This document shows positions 41,528-50,725 of a stretch of DNA of 64,000 nucleotides, piece after piece. Within the stretch, counting starts at the first letter, position 1. The number at the start of each line of letters is the position of its first letter. Both the position numbers and the translations under genes were made by a program. The notes under the pieces were generated by a model. It had not been told where the DNA came from and made no database searches. It saw only the letters and a list, made by a program, of their open reading frames with translations. This DNA is from Anaerobacillus isosaccharinicus (GTDB taxonomy: Bacteria; Bacillota; Bacilli; Bacillales; Anaerobacillaceae), in NCBI RefSeq assembly GCF_001866075.3, contig NZ_CP063356.1, positions 2,718,164 through 2,782,163 on the forward strand, in the 5' to 3' direction.

Positions 41528-43108
41528 ATGGATCCAAATCAATTGATTGCACCGAAGACATACAATATATCACAAGAGTTTGAAAAATATTCAACTGGGA
41601 ATCGATTGGCAGTCAAATGCATAACTGAGCATGGTGAGGTCAATACGATATCCTATCTTGAACTATCTGAAAAAGCAAATCAATTTGCAAACGCTTTAAT
41701 TAAACAAGGGCTCGAGCAAGGTGAGCGAGTGCTCGTTCTGCTTCCGAGGAGCATAGAAGCTTATATTACTTATTTTGCATGCCTTAAAGCAGGATTAGTT
41801 GTTATTCCTTGTTCCGAAATGTTGAGAGCAAAAGATCTAACTTACCGAATTAACCATGGAGAAGCAAAAGCTGTTATTTCATATCATTTATATGTAACAG
41901 AAGTAGATAAAATTGATGAAGATATTCCAAGCTTAGCTTTTAAGTTTGTTGTTGGTCATGATGTAGAAGGTTGGTTAAGGCTTGACCGACTGGCAACTAG
42001 TGAAAGTAAGGAATTTGAATGTGCAAATACTAGCCGCGATGATATGGCATTTTTGTCATATACATCTGGTACAACTGGCAATCCTAAGGGCGTTGTACAT
42101 ACACACGGTTGGGGATTTGCTCATATCGAAGTTGCCTCAAAAATGTGGTTAGATGTAAAAGAAGGGGACATGGTGTGGGCTACTGCGGGACCAGGTTGGC
42201 AAAAGTGGATTTGGAGTCCTTTCCTATCCACATTAGGATTAGGCGCAACAGCATTAGTTTATCAAGGGAAGTTTGACCCAAATAAATATTTACAAATTCT
42301 ACAAGATAACGATGTTAACGTTATGTGTTGTACACCAACGGAATATCGTATAATGGCTAAGGTTGATAATATCAGTGATTACAAACTTTCAAACCTTAGA
42401 AGTTCTGTTTCAGCAGGAGAACCGTTAAATCGGGAAGTTATTGACACATTTAAACGTGAATTCAACGTAGACGTCCGCGATGGCTATGGCCAAACAGAAA
42501 ATACTCTATTAGTTGGAACATTACTAGGAATGGAAATTAAAGCAGGTTCTATGGGTAAACCAACACCAGGAAATAAAGTTGAAATTATTAATGAAGATGG
42601 AGTGCCAGTTGCACTAGGAGAAGTTGGAGATATAGCGGTCCATAGAGATGCGCCAGCTTTATTTAAAAAATATTATAAGGATCCTGAAAGAACAGCCATG
42701 GCTTATCGTGGGGAATATTATGTCACTGGTGACCAAGCGAAAATGGATGAAGATGGTTACTTCTGGTTTGAAGGGCGCAATGATGATATTATCATTAGTT
42801 CTGGATATACCATTGGTCCTTTTGAAGTTGAAGATGCATTAACTAAGCATCCAGCAGTTAAAGAATGTGCTGTTGTAGCAAGTCCAGACGAAGTTCGTGG
42901 AAACGTTGTAAAAGCTTTTATTGTATTAAGAAATCCTGAACTCGCTAGCGACTCATTAGTGAAGGAGCTTCAAGAGCATGTAAAGACATTAACAGCACCT
43001 TATAAATACCCTCGTAAGGTTGAATTCCTTTCTGATCTACCAAAAACTATTTCAGGGAAAATTCGCCGAGTAGAGCTAAGAAAACAAGAACAAATGCTAA
43101 AAAATTAA
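41528..43108 (+). CDS. mbcS: Acyl-CoA synthetase MbcS (YtcI)
   Basis: A 526-residue AMP-forming synthetase for medium or branched short-chain acids (methylbutyrate/isobutyrate type), giving acyl-CoA precursors for branched fatty acids. ANL motifs: FLSYTSGTTGNPKGVVHTHG (near residue 180), DGYGQTENTLLVG, YVTGDQAKMDEDGYFWFEGRNDDIIISSGYTIGPFEVED and LPKTISGKIRRVELRK (catalytic lysine). Position after the SASP gene and before the NAD kinase matches B. subtilis ytcI. AAGGGGGAG precedes the ATG. Substrate is inferred from the ortholog, not readable here. Confidence 0.85.
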   Translation: MDPNQLIAPKTYNISQEFEKYSTGNRLAVKCITEHGEVNTISYLELSEKANQFANALIKQGLEQGERVLVLLPRSIEAYITYFACLKAGLVVIPCSEMLRAKDLTYRINHGEAKAVISYHLYVTEVDKIDEDIPSLAFKFVVGHDVEGWLRLDRLATSESKEFECANTSRDDMAFLSYTSGTTGNPKGVVHTHGWGFAHIEVASKMWLDVKEGDMVWATAGPGWQKWIWSPFLSTLGLGATALVYQGKFDPNKYLQILQDNDVNVMCCTPTEYRIMAKVDNISDYKLSNLRSSVSAGEPLNREVIDTFKREFNVDVRDGYGQTENTLLVGTLLGMEIKAGSMGKPTPGNKVEIINEDGVPVALGEVGDIAVHRDAPALFKKYYKDPERTAMAYRGEYYVTGDQAKMDEDGYFWFEGRNDDIIISSGYTIGPFEVEDALTKHPAVKECAVVASPDEVRGNVVKAFIVLRNPELASDSLVKELQEHVKTLTAPYKYPRKVEFLSDLPKTISGKIRRVELRKQEQMLKN

Positions 43109-43110
43109 TA

Positions 43111-43154
43111 AAAGAAAAAGCAGATAGCATTTTGCTATCTGCTTTTTCTTTTAT
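43111..43154. terminator. Strong terminator after mbcS
   Basis: AAAGAAAAAGCAGATAGCA and TGCTATCTGCTTTTTCTTT form a perfect stem of about 19 bp around TTT, with T-rich tails on both strands. Confidence 0.88.
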
Positions 43155-43242
43155 TAGAATAATCATGTATTACTTGCAATCATAACTAATATTTGTAACT
43201 ATAGGTAAGGTGATAACTTTAAGAATTTATACTTCTCAAATA

Positions 43243-43293
43243 TAAAATCGTCTAGCTTCGAGCAGCTAGGCGAACGCTCTGCGCTTTTCCTAT
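43243..43293. repeat. Fragment of a common Bacillaceae intergenic repeat
   Basis: ATCGTCTAGCTTCGAGCAGC, then TAGGCGAACGCTCTGCGCTTTTCC, resembles a truncated copy of an intergenic sequence I recall from many Bacillus genomes (starting CGTCTAGCT and ending GCGCTTTTC). It overlaps the nadK stop codon. Identified from memory only. Confidence 0.4.
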
Positions 43294-44090
43294 AAAAATG
43301 TTTTTTGTACTCTTTGGAAGAATGAATTATTTTTAAGTTTTAACATTTTTATTTGCTTATCAGATATCCTAATTTTAACATCATGGCAATGGCGAATACT
43401 TAATGCCTCATTATCAGCGCCAATAATCGGATGATCATTGCCGTCCTGTACTACTTTTAAAGTTAATGTACTATCACCACTTAAAATTAGCGGTGCACCT
43501 AATGTACGAAACTCATTGTTATTAAGTGAAGCAATTTCTGTTAGTTGGATTGCTTTAATTCTAGGGTCTACAATGGCGCCACCTAATGACTTATTGTAGG
43601 CTGTACTTCCAGTTGGAGTCGATACGATTAAACCGTCACCACGGAATGTTTCAAAGTAGACATCGTCAATAAAGACATCAATAACAAAAGTTCGGATAAC
43701 ATTTGAGCGAATTGAACACTCATTAAAGCAATAGAATGAGTTCTCGCCATTTACGCTAACTTCAATTGTTGGGTTTTTACGTACTTCGACAGTTTCGTTT
43801 TTCATTGCGTCTAAAATACCATCAATGTCATTCAATGAGAAATCGGTATAGAAACCTAAGTGATCGCCAGTGTTAATTCCTAAATAAAGGGCATCTTCTT
43901 GGAAACCTGTTTTCCTTAAAGCTTGTAAAAATGCTCCGTCACCACCAATACTTACAATGATATTCGCTTCACGATAGTCAGAGACAATCTTAAAATTATA
44001 TTCTTTTGCAATCTCTCTTAATGGAGCTATTTTCTCTTCAATTTCTTTTGTTGGTTTGTAAAATAAAAATACGTTTCTACGTGTTGGCAT
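43290..44090 (-). CDS. nadK: NAD kinase (YtdI/PpnKB type)
   Basis: A 266-residue kinase that phosphorylates NAD to NADP in the cytoplasm. Motifs: IIVSIGGDGAFLQALR (GGDG, near residue 50), GINTGDHLGFYTDF, CFNECSIRSNVIRTFVIDV (the NE/D motif), FRGDGLIVSTPTGSTAYNKSLGG and the C-terminal ILSGDSTLTLKVV. Length matches the family. GGAGAG precedes the ATG. It is convergent with mbcS and divergent from sppA. Bacillus has two NAD kinases; gene order indicates the YtdI type. Confidence 0.94.
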   Translation of the reverse strand: MPTRRNVFLFYKPTKEIEEKIAPLREIAKEYNFKIVSDYREANIIVSIGGDGAFLQALRKTGFQEDALYLGINTGDHLGFYTDFSLNDIDGILDAMKNETVEVRKNPTIEVSVNGENSFYCFNECSIRSNVIRTFVIDVFIDDVYFETFRGDGLIVSTPTGSTAYNKSLGGAIVDPRIKAIQLTEIASLNNNEFRTLGAPLILSGDSTLTLKVVQDGNDHPIIGADNEALSIRHCHDVKIRISDKQIKMLKLKNNSFFQRVQKTFL

Positions 44091-44209
44091 TTTATTCTCT
44101 CCTTTTTCTGAGGTTGTGCAAAGGTATGGTCATCCTAACACTATTATTTCTTTATTAATTCAGGAAAATCCTGCTTAGTTTAATTATTTTATATAAGGAG
44201 TTGTTAAAA

Positions 44210-45214
44210 ATGAGTAGTAAACGATGGATTGCATTAGGTTTAGCCTTCGCTCTTTTCTTTCTTTCTATTGCAGTAAGTACATTTACTTCAGGAGCAGCCG
44301 GACAATGGTCAGGTTGGTTTGCAATGGATGATGAGGAAGTATGGCTCGAAAAAACCATTGAAAAAGGAAATGGTAAAGGGAAAATTGCTGTATTAAATGT
44401 TAATGGCGTCATTCAAGAGGGATATGATGCACCCTCCCTTTTTGAAACTGTTACTTATAATCATCGACATTTCTTATCAATGTTACGACATGCAAGTGAG
44501 GATCCTCAAGTAGATGGTATGATCATAAGAGTCAATTCACCAGGTGGTGGTGTGGTTGAAAGTGCTGAAATCCATGATTTGATATTAGAAATTCAAGAAG
44601 ACTACCGAAAGCCAATTTACGTTTCAATGGCGAGTTTAGCTGCTTCAGGTGGGTATTATATTGCTGCACCAGCAGATAAAATTTTTGCTAACGAAGCGAC
44701 AATAACTGGTTCATTAGGCGTTATTATGCAAACAATTAATGTTAGTGAACTTGCCGAAAAATACGGTGTCAAAACTGAAACGATTAAGAGTGGACCATAC
44801 AAAGATATAATGTCTTCAATGCGAGAAATGACAGATACAGAAAGGGTCATCTTACAATCAATGATTGATGATTCTTATGAAAAGTTTGTCGATGTCATTG
44901 CAAACGGCCGTAATATGGAAAGAGATAAAGTAAAAACTCTTGCCGACGGGAGGATTTATTCTGGTAAGCAAGCTCTTGAATTAGGGTTAGTAGATGATCT
45001 AGGCAATATGGATTACGTCATCGATGTACTAAGAGAAGACATCGGAAGAGGCGAATTAGACGTTATAAAGTATGAAGTTCCTTTTAGTTTTCCAGGTTTT
45101 TTAACAATGACTACTCAAAATCTTGTTTTACGTCAACAAGACCCTCTTGGCTTAAAACAGTTATTAAGATATTCGAATTCACCAAGCTTAATGTATTTGT
45201 ACAATATGGATTAG
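44210..45214 (+). CDS. sppA: Signal peptide peptidase SppA
   Basis: A 334-residue S49-family membrane serine protease that degrades leftover signal peptides. One N-terminal helix (RWIALGLAFALFFLSIAVSTF) anchors the extracellular catalytic domain. The Ser nucleophile is in YVSMASLAASGGYYIAAPADKI and the Lys base in TIKSGPYKDIMSSMREMT, the Ser/Lys dyad of this family. VNSPGGGVVESAEIHDLI is also typical. ATG 44210 has AAGGAG 9 nt upstream; a TTG nine bases earlier is closer to that site and less likely. It is first in a run sppA-yteJ-ytfI-ytfJ. Confidence 0.95.
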   Translation: MSSKRWIALGLAFALFFLSIAVSTFTSGAAGQWSGWFAMDDEEVWLEKTIEKGNGKGKIAVLNVNGVIQEGYDAPSLFETVTYNHRHFLSMLRHASEDPQVDGMIIRVNSPGGGVVESAEIHDLILEIQEDYRKPIYVSMASLAASGGYYIAAPADKIFANEATITGSLGVIMQTINVSELAEKYGVKTETIKSGPYKDIMSSMREMTDTERVILQSMIDDSYEKFVDVIANGRNMERDKVKTLADGRIYSGKQALELGLVDDLGNMDYVIDVLREDIGRGELDVIKYEVPFSFPGFLTMTTQNLVLRQQDPLGLKQLLRYSNSPSLMYLYNMD

Positions 45215-45228
45215 GGCGGTGAAATTTA

Positions 45229-45708
45229 ATGGATGAACAAATGATAATTGGTGAAAAAAAAATGGAGATTGAACAAGCACATGCATACCGTTTTGCTGGT
45301 TTTTGGATGAGATTTTGGGCTTATTTATTGGACTTATTAGTTGTTGCTAGCTTAAATGGGATCATAGTTTCACCACTTTTAGCTATTAGCCGTGTTGCTG
45401 AAGTAAAGATCCTCTTCTTTTCTTTAGAAGTTATTCTTATGGTAGTTGTAACGTTCCTTTATTTTTTATTATTAACAAAAAAGTGGGGACAGACAATTGG
45501 AAAAAGAGTGTTTGGATTAAAAGTTATTAGTAAAAATACACGACAACTAACGTGGTCATCGCTTATTTTTCGCGAAGTGATCGGACGATACATCCTACAG
45601 GCTTTTGCCCTTACTTACACCCTTTATGTAATTATAGCTTTTCAAAAGGAAAAGCAGGGTTTACACGATATGATCGGTGATACGTACGTTATACATGAGG
45701 AAATATAA
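45229..45708 (+). CDS. yteJ: YteJ, RDD-family membrane protein
   Basis: A 159-residue membrane protein with the RDD signature: GFWMRFWAYLLDLLVVASLNGIIV (Arg and Asp in the first helix, residues about 24-48), a second helix VKILFFSLEVILMVVVTFLYFLLLT, the conserved KWGQTIGKRVFGLKVI and a third hydrophobic segment before KEKQGLHDMIGDTYVI. In B. subtilis YteJ is linked with SppA as an inhibitor-like partner encoded next to it; I recall this but cannot verify it. It begins 14 nt after the sppA stop. A heptad repeat follows its stop codon. Confidence 0.9.
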   Translation: MDEQMIIGEKKMEIEQAHAYRFAGFWMRFWAYLLDLLVVASLNGIIVSPLLAISRVAEVKILFFSLEVILMVVVTFLYFLLLTKKWGQTIGKRVFGLKVISKNTRQLTWSSLIFREVIGRYILQAFALTYTLYVIIAFQKEKQGLHDMIGDTYVIHEEI

Positions 45709-45711
45709 CTG

Positions 45712-45827
45712 GAAATGTAGAATGTAGAATGTAGAATTTAGAATGTAAAATGACTATTTGTGGAGATTGCTTTGCAAAGTTTTCTCTCATATTTTCATTA
45801 ACATGATAAATTCTATTTTTTTGTTTA
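45712..45827. repeat. Heptad inverted repeat, copy 7 (right arm decayed)
   Basis: The left arm is long and regular: AATGTAG three times, AATTTAG, AATGTAA (45713-45752). The core has TTGCTTTGCAAAG. The right arm is weak (TTCATTAACATG, AAATTCTA). It starts 4 nt after the yteJ stop. Confidence 0.7.
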
Positions 45828-45875
45828 TTTTTACAAAGAGAAGGTGATAATGGTTGGGAGAAGGAGGAATTTGCC

Positions 45876-46544
45876 ATGCATTGGATTTGGTGGGTAGTAA
45901 TTTCGATTGTAACTTCTCTCGTATTGCTTCCTTTTGCAAAGATTACTGTAAATTTAATTTATTTTCATGACCAAGATAACGATGAACTAAAAATTAAAAT
46001 ATCCACCTTCTTTGGCCTAGCCTCCTACAGGATTAATGTTCCTGTACTAAAAATTGATGAAGATTCTGCGTCAATTATCGTAAAAGAAGAACAGCATTCA
46101 GCAATGGGTGATACTGAGAAAACAGAAAAATTTACTCCTGAAAGAATTCTAAATGATCTTCGTAAAGTGAAAGATTTCTTAGTACATGTTGTAGGCTTCC
46201 ATAAAATACTAAAAAGGCTTCTGGGGAAAATGTCGATCACTAAATTTTCTTGGAAAAGTATTGTTGGACTTGGTGATGCGGCTTTAACAGGAACGTTAGT
46301 AGGTGCTGTTTGGGGAGTTAAAGGAAGTACACTAGGTTTAATTACGAATTACATGAGATTAAAAGTTGTGCCTCTAATTGAAGTTCATCCCAATTTCCAA
46401 AGATTAACTTCCCATACTGAGCTATCATGTATTATTTCTTTCAGGCTAGGGTATGCTATAATCGCAGGTTTACAAATCGTCAAACATTGGAAAAAAAGAC
46501 CAAGGTTTAAAGATGAAAATTTGTACAAACATAACGGTATCTAA
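45876..46544 (+). CDS. ytfI: YtfI, DUF2953 membrane protein
   Basis: A 222-residue DUF2953 protein. One N-terminal helix (WIWWVVISIVTSLVLLPFAKI) is followed by a beta-rich part (ITVNLIYFHDQDNDELKIKISTFFGLASYRINVPVL) and the conserved central WKSIVGLGDAALTGTLVGAVWGVKG, then VEVHPNF-like IEVHPNFQRLTSHTELSCIISFRLGYAIIAG. In Bacillus it precedes ytfJ and belongs to sporulation-period expression. The molecular function is unknown. GAAGGAGG precedes the ATG, and ytfJ starts 18 nt after its stop. Confidence 0.88.
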   Translation: MHWIWWVVISIVTSLVLLPFAKITVNLIYFHDQDNDELKIKISTFFGLASYRINVPVLKIDEDSASIIVKEEQHSAMGDTEKTEKFTPERILNDLRKVKDFLVHVVGFHKILKRLLGKMSITKFSWKSIVGLGDAALTGTLVGAVWGVKGSTLGLITNYMRLKVVPLIEVHPNFQRLTSHTELSCIISFRLGYAIIAGLQIVKHWKKRPRFKDENLYKHNGI

Positions 46545-46562
46545 TGTTAGGAGGATATGAAA

Positions 46563-47027
46563 ATGTCAGAACATCCAATTCAAGGTTTAATGAAAACAGC
46601 TATGGAAAACATCAAAGAAATGGTTGATGTAAACACAATCGTAGGAGATCCAGTAGAAACCCCAGATGGAAGCGTTATTATCCCAATATCTAAAGTGGGC
46701 TTTGGATTTGCGGCAGGTGGTAGCCAATTTGTCATAGACAAAACAACTACTGGAACTGAGCATAAAGAACATCCATTTGGTGGTGGTAGTGGTGGAGGTG
46801 TATCGATTACTCCAATCGCATTTTTAATTGTGAGCGCATCTGGAGTGAAAATGGTACATCTAGATGAAAACACTCATCTTTATGAAAAATTAATGGACTT
46901 TGCACCACAAGTAGTTGAAAAAATTCAACAAATGATGAATGGTAATAAAAACCAAAATCAGAACCAAAGACAGAATAATCAACCATCAACTGAAGTAAAC
47001 ATAACTGCAGATAAATTAGATTTATAG
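46563..47027 (+). CDS. gerW: Spore protein YtfJ/GerW
   Basis: A 154-residue spore-associated protein of the YtfJ/GerW family, needed for normal germination with some receptors in B. subtilis. The core is conserved: VVDVNTIVGDPVETPDGSVIIPISKVGFGFAAGG, then GGGSGGGVSITPIAFLIVSASGVKM. The C-terminus is Asn/Gln-rich (NGNKNQNQNQRQNNQ), low complexity. The second ATG (46563) is chosen because AGGAGG lies 8 nt upstream; the first ATG is 2 nt from it. It follows ytfI in the same transcript. Confidence 0.92.
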   Translation: MSEHPIQGLMKTAMENIKEMVDVNTIVGDPVETPDGSVIIPISKVGFGFAAGGSQFVIDKTTTGTEHKEHPFGGGSGGGVSITPIAFLIVSASGVKMVHLDENTHLYEKLMDFAPQVVEKIQQMMNGNKNQNQNQRQNNQPSTEVNITADKLDL

Positions 47028-47029
47028 TA

Positions 47030-47068
47030 AAAATGTCAGTAGCTTACGCGGCTACTGACTTTTTATTT
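47030..47068 (+). terminator. Terminator of the sppA-ytfJ run
   Basis: GTCAGTAGC and GCTACTGAC form a 9-bp stem (about 47035-47060) around TTACGCG, followed by TTTTTATTT. Confidence 0.8.
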
Positions 47069-47213
47069 CAGCCCTTTTTTCTTATCATGACAATAATAGA
47101 TAAGCTGGAATATTTTCTAATTTCAACCTAAAAAGCATATTTCTTGAATAAAATCGAATATACCACTATATTTAACACTGTAGTGATGTTAATTTATGAG
47201 GAGGAACATGTGA

Positions 47214-47714
47214 ATGGCAAATGTGACATTTAAAGGTAATCCAATTACATTATTAGGAAATGAAGTAAAGGTAGGAGACGTAGCTCCTAATTTTACAGTG
47301 CTAGCTAATGACTTAACACCAGTAACTTTAGAAAATTTAAAAGGAAATGTAACAGTTATTAGTGTTGTTCCATCGCTTGATACAGGAGTTTGCGATGCTC
47401 AAACACGTCGTTTTAATGAAGAAGCGGCAAATCTTGAAGATGTAAATGTTTTAACAATCAGTGTAGACTTACCATTCGCTCAAAAGCGTTGGTGCGGTGC
47501 TGCCGGGATTGATAAAGTTCAAACATTATCTGACCATCGTGAATTATCATTTGGTAAAGCATTTGGTGTTGCAATTGCAGAACTACGTTTGCTTGCCAGA
47601 GCCGTATTTGTATTAAATGCAGAAGGGGAAATTGCCTACGCACAGTATGTACCAGAAGCAACAGATCATCCAGATTATGAAGCGGCAGTCCTTGCTGCTA
47701 AAGCTTTAGTATAG
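47214..47714 (+). CDS. tpx: Thiol peroxidase Tpx
   Basis: A 166-residue atypical 2-Cys peroxiredoxin that reduces hydrogen peroxide and alkyl hydroperoxides with thioredoxin. The peroxidatic cysteine is in [20 protein letters not shown] (near residue 60), and the resolving cysteine is in [12 protein letters not shown] (near 94). The spacing is that of the Tpx subfamily. [29 protein letters not shown] is conserved. GAGGAGG precedes the ATG. Order ytfJ-tpx-ytxK-ackA matches B. subtilis. Confidence 0.97.
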   Translation: MANVTFKGNPITLLGNEVKVGDVAPNFTVLANDLTPVTLENLKGNVTVISVVPSLDTGVCDAQTRRFNEEAANLEDVNVLTISVDLPFAQKRWCGAAGIDKVQTLSDHRELSFGKAFGVAIAELRLLARAVFVLNAEGEIAYAQYVPEATDHPDYEAAVLAAKALV

Positions 47715-47727
47715 ATACTTAATAACT

Positions 47728-47763
47728 GAGCAGACGTGTGTTTTCTAACGTCTGCTCTTTACT
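47728..47763 (+). terminator. Terminator of tpx
   Basis: GAGCAGACGTGTG and the later AACGTCTGCTC pair across TTTTCT (about 47728-47757), followed by TTTAC. The stem is strong, the T run short. Confidence 0.6.
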
Positions 47764-47863
47764 TTATATGATTAATTTAAATAATCTCGTTATAAACATG
47801 TATATCATTCTTCTCATGTTGGAATAAAAGAGGTAGAATGGAGTATTGAGAAGGAGTGGGAGA

Positions 47864-48850
47864 ATGGTACAAAAATTAGATTTTGAAACTTTTTTTACAA
47901 AACTGGATGAAAGTACTGAAACAATTCAAAGTGATTGTAATCTTACCTATTTAGAGTCACTTATACATACGGGGAAATTACTTTTTCTAGGAGATCTTAA
48001 CCAGCCACTAAGTGAAATAGCACATAAAAAAGTAAAAAAAGCGATTAGTGATATTCATTTAGATGACTTATCAAAAGAAGAAATTAGGAAGACCTTTCAG
48101 TTGGCTATCTTAAAAGGAATGAAGGAAGCAACCCAACCAAATCATGCAATGACTCCTGATGCAGTTGCTATGTTTATGGCTTACTTAGTAAATAAATTAA
48201 CAGGAAAAACAGACAGATTTCGTATTCTTGATCCAGCAGTTGGGCCAGGTAATTTATTGACAGCAATCTTAAATCATTCGAATAAACAAATTGAAAGCTT
48301 TGGTGTGGAGCCAGATGAAACATTGCTACAGCTTGCTTATGTAAATGCTAATTTACAACAGCATAAAACTGAACTCTTTCATCAAGACAGTCTAACAGAT
48401 ATTTTAGTTGACCCAGTTGATATTGTTGTGGCTGATTTACCTATCGGATATTACCCTAATCAAGAAAATGCTAGTCGCTATAGATTAAAGGCTGAAGAAG
48501 GTATGTCATATACCCACCATTTAATGATTGAACAATCATTAAACTATACTAAGGAAAGTGGATTTTTATTATTTTTAATTCCAAATTTTATGTTTGAATC
48601 AACTCAAGCCAAACAGCTTCATCATTACATAAAGGAGCATGCTCATATATACTCACTACTTCAATTGCCAAAATCTATGTTTAAAGAGGAAAAGCATGCA
48701 AAAAGTATTTTTATCTTAAGAAAAAAAGGTGCTGGAGTGAAAGGACCTAATCAAGCTTTATTAGCAGAACTACCATCGTTTTCAAACAAGCATGCCTTGA
48801 GTGAGATGGTAACAAGTATCAATAATTGGTTTGACGCATATATCAATTAA
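47864..48850 (+). CDS. ytxK: YtxK, class I SAM-dependent N6-methyltransferase-like protein
   Basis: A 328-residue protein of the adenine-N6 methyltransferase fold, conserved next to ackA. The SAM motif is RILDPAVGPGNLLTAILN (near residue 130). The position of the catalytic [DNS]PP[YF] motif reads ADLPIGYYP: a Leu in place of the first Pro, so it departs from true DNA methyltransferases. It has no target-recognition domain. The substrate is unknown. ATG 47864 follows AAGGAGTGGGAG. It is upstream of ackA, with a long gap of 485 nt between them. Confidence 0.88.
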   Translation: MVQKLDFETFFTKLDESTETIQSDCNLTYLESLIHTGKLLFLGDLNQPLSEIAHKKVKKAISDIHLDDLSKEEIRKTFQLAILKGMKEATQPNHAMTPDAVAMFMAYLVNKLTGKTDRFRILDPAVGPGNLLTAILNHSNKQIESFGVEPDETLLQLAYVNANLQQHKTELFHQDSLTDILVDPVDIVVADLPIGYYPNQENASRYRLKAEEGMSYTHHLMIEQSLNYTKESGFLLFLIPNFMFESTQAKQLHHYIKEHAHIYSLLQLPKSMFKEEKHAKSIFILRKKGAGVKGPNQALLAELPSFSNKHALSEMVTSINNWFDAYIN

Positions 48851-49335
48851 TGATCAGAGTGAGTAGCCTTTGGGTGAAAGCTCTTTTTTGTGTAAGTAGA
48901 TTTTCATGCTACTTTGAGCAATCTATAACAGCACCGCTAAAAAATCAACTGACACTTGGGTATTTCGTGAATCCTTTTCTACCCCATAATTTAGGATTAA
49001 TAAAACTTGGCTCACATGGCAAGCTAAAGGTAAGTGCTAGTGATGACGATAAAAAGTACGGTTTGCACTATCACTAAGGTGGTAATACAGATCTTAATAA
49101 TATTATAATACAGGGTTGTCTGTACCAATATAGATTTCCTTTTAAATCAATATCTTTTTATTTCGAAAATAAAAACTGTATCATAAAAAAATAAAAAAAA
49201 TTCAAGAAATTTTATTAAAATGTATTGAATTCTGAGGGTAACAATGTTTAAATAAAATAGGTAAAACATTAAATACGACAAAATTCGATATTTATGAGAT
49301 AATTATTATTTTTAAACTTGAAGGAGATGTAATAA
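48851..49335. other. Long intergenic region upstream of ackA
   Basis: 485 nt between ytxK and ackA. A 75-codon open frame at 48850 has no ribosome binding site and no recognisable product. TAGTGAT and ATCACTA (about 49038-49077) form a 7-bp hairpin. A candidate SigA promoter is TTGAAT (49225-49230), 17 nt, TTAAAT (49248-49253). In B. subtilis CcpA and CodY activate ackA from here. I see no clear cre, and only a weak CodY-like stretch (49197-49211). Confidence 0.4.
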
Positions 49336-50523
49336 ATGGCAAAAATCATGGCCATAAACGCTGGCAGTTCGTCACTGAAGTTTCAACTATTAGACATGCC
49401 TAAAGAAACAGTACTAACAAAAGGAATTGTAGAAAGAATTGGGTTAGAAGATTCTATTTTTCAAATAGAAGTGAATGGCGAAAAACAAAAAGAAACTCGA
49501 GATATTCCTGATCATTCTGAAGCTGTTACAATTTTATTAGAAAAATTAACTGGATTAGGAATTATCCAGTCTTTAGATGAAATCGAAGGAATTGGTCACC
49601 GTGTTGTTCACGGTGGCGAGAAGTTTAATGACTCAGTACTTATCACTGATGAAATATTAAAAGGAATTGAAGAAGTTTCTGAACTTGCACCACTTCATAA
49701 TCCTGCTAATATTGTTGGGATTAAATCGTTTTTAGAAGTTCTTCCAAATGTTCCAGCGGTTGCAGTATTTGATACTGCTTTCCATCAAACAATGCCAGAA
49801 CAATCTTTCCTATATAGTTTACCTTACGAATATTATGAGGATTACGGAATTCGTAAGTATGGTTTCCATGGTACGTCACATAAATATGTTACGGAGCGTG
49901 CGGCTGAATTATTAGGAAGACCGGTTGAACAATTAAGGTTAATCTCTTGTCATTTAGGTAATGGAGCATCTATCGCAGCAATTGAAGGTGGAAAATCAAT
50001 TGATACATCAATGGGCTTCACACCACTTGCTGGTGTAACGATGGGAACGCGTTCAGGTAATATTGATCCAGCATTAATCCCATTCATTATGGAGAAAACT
50101 GGTAAAACTGCAGCGGAAGTTCTAGATGTTTTAAACAAAAAGAGTGGTATGCTAGCACTATCTGGCTTTTCAAGCGATCTTCGTGACATCGAGCTTCAAG
50201 CTGAGGAAGGTCACGAAAGAGCGGAATTGGCTTTAGAAGTATTTACTTCACGTATCCATAAATATATTGGTTCTTATGCTGCTCGAATGCATGGAGTAGA
50301 TGCTGTTATTTTTACAGCTGGTATTGGTGAAAATAGTGATGTTATCCGTGCACGAGTATTAAAAGGTCTTGAGTTTATGGGCATTTATTGGGATCCATCT
50401 TTAAATCAAGTGCGTGGAAAAGAGGCCTTTTTAAACTATCCTCATTCACCAGTTAAAGTTATGATCATCCCGACTAACGAAGAAGTTATGATTGCAAGGG
50501 ATACTGTACGTTTAGCACAATAA
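49336..50523 (+). CDS. ackA: Acetate kinase AckA
   Basis: A 395-residue enzyme that makes ATP from acetyl phosphate, releasing acetate in overflow metabolism. ASKHA-fold motifs: [16 protein letters not shown] at the N-terminus (phosphate-1), [76 protein letters not shown] and [14 protein letters not shown]. Length matches the family exactly. GAAGGAGATG precedes the ATG. It stands alone with its own terminator. It works against AcsA, which recovers acetate. Confidence 0.98.
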   Translation: MAKIMAINAGSSSLKFQLLDMPKETVLTKGIVERIGLEDSIFQIEVNGEKQKETRDIPDHSEAVTILLEKLTGLGIIQSLDEIEGIGHRVVHGGEKFNDSVLITDEILKGIEEVSELAPLHNPANIVGIKSFLEVLPNVPAVAVFDTAFHQTMPEQSFLYSLPYEYYEDYGIRKYGFHGTSHKYVTERAAELLGRPVEQLRLISCHLGNGASIAAIEGGKSIDTSMGFTPLAGVTMGTRSGNIDPALIPFIMEKTGKTAAEVLDVLNKKSGMLALSGFSSDLRDIELQAEEGHERAELALEVFTSRIHKYIGSYAARMHGVDAVIFTAGIGENSDVIRARVLKGLEFMGIYWDPSLNQVRGKEAFLNYPHSPVKVMIIPTNEEVMIARDTVRLAQ

Positions 50524-50541
50524 AATTTTAAAAAATTAGGT

Positions 50542-50585
50542 AAAGCATCTACTAAGATTATTTTAGTAGGTGCTTTTTATTTTTA
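50542..50585 (+). terminator. Terminator of ackA
   Basis: AAAGCATCTACTAA (50542-50555) pairs with TTAGTAGGTGCTTT (50563-50576), followed by TTATTTTT. Confidence 0.85.
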
Positions 50586-50725
50586 TTAAAAAATTTTCCA
50601 TACACAAAGTCGCGTATTTGTATTGAAAGAAGTATGCCAAATCTGTCATTCATTGAATTTAATATTTTTGTTACAGAGGTAAGTTTAGTAAAATAGATAG
50701 TAGCAAGCTATTTGGAGTGATTTAT

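Noticed and set aside
48850-49077. 75-codon open frame after ytxK
   Set aside because: No ribosome binding site, overlaps the ytxK stop, and the product shows no recognisable pattern; treated as chance frame in the ackA upstream gap.
49060-49135. Sequence AAGGTGGTAATACAG considered as a degenerate T-box
   Set aside because: It lacks ACCGCG and any paired terminator, and acetate kinase is not a T-box target.
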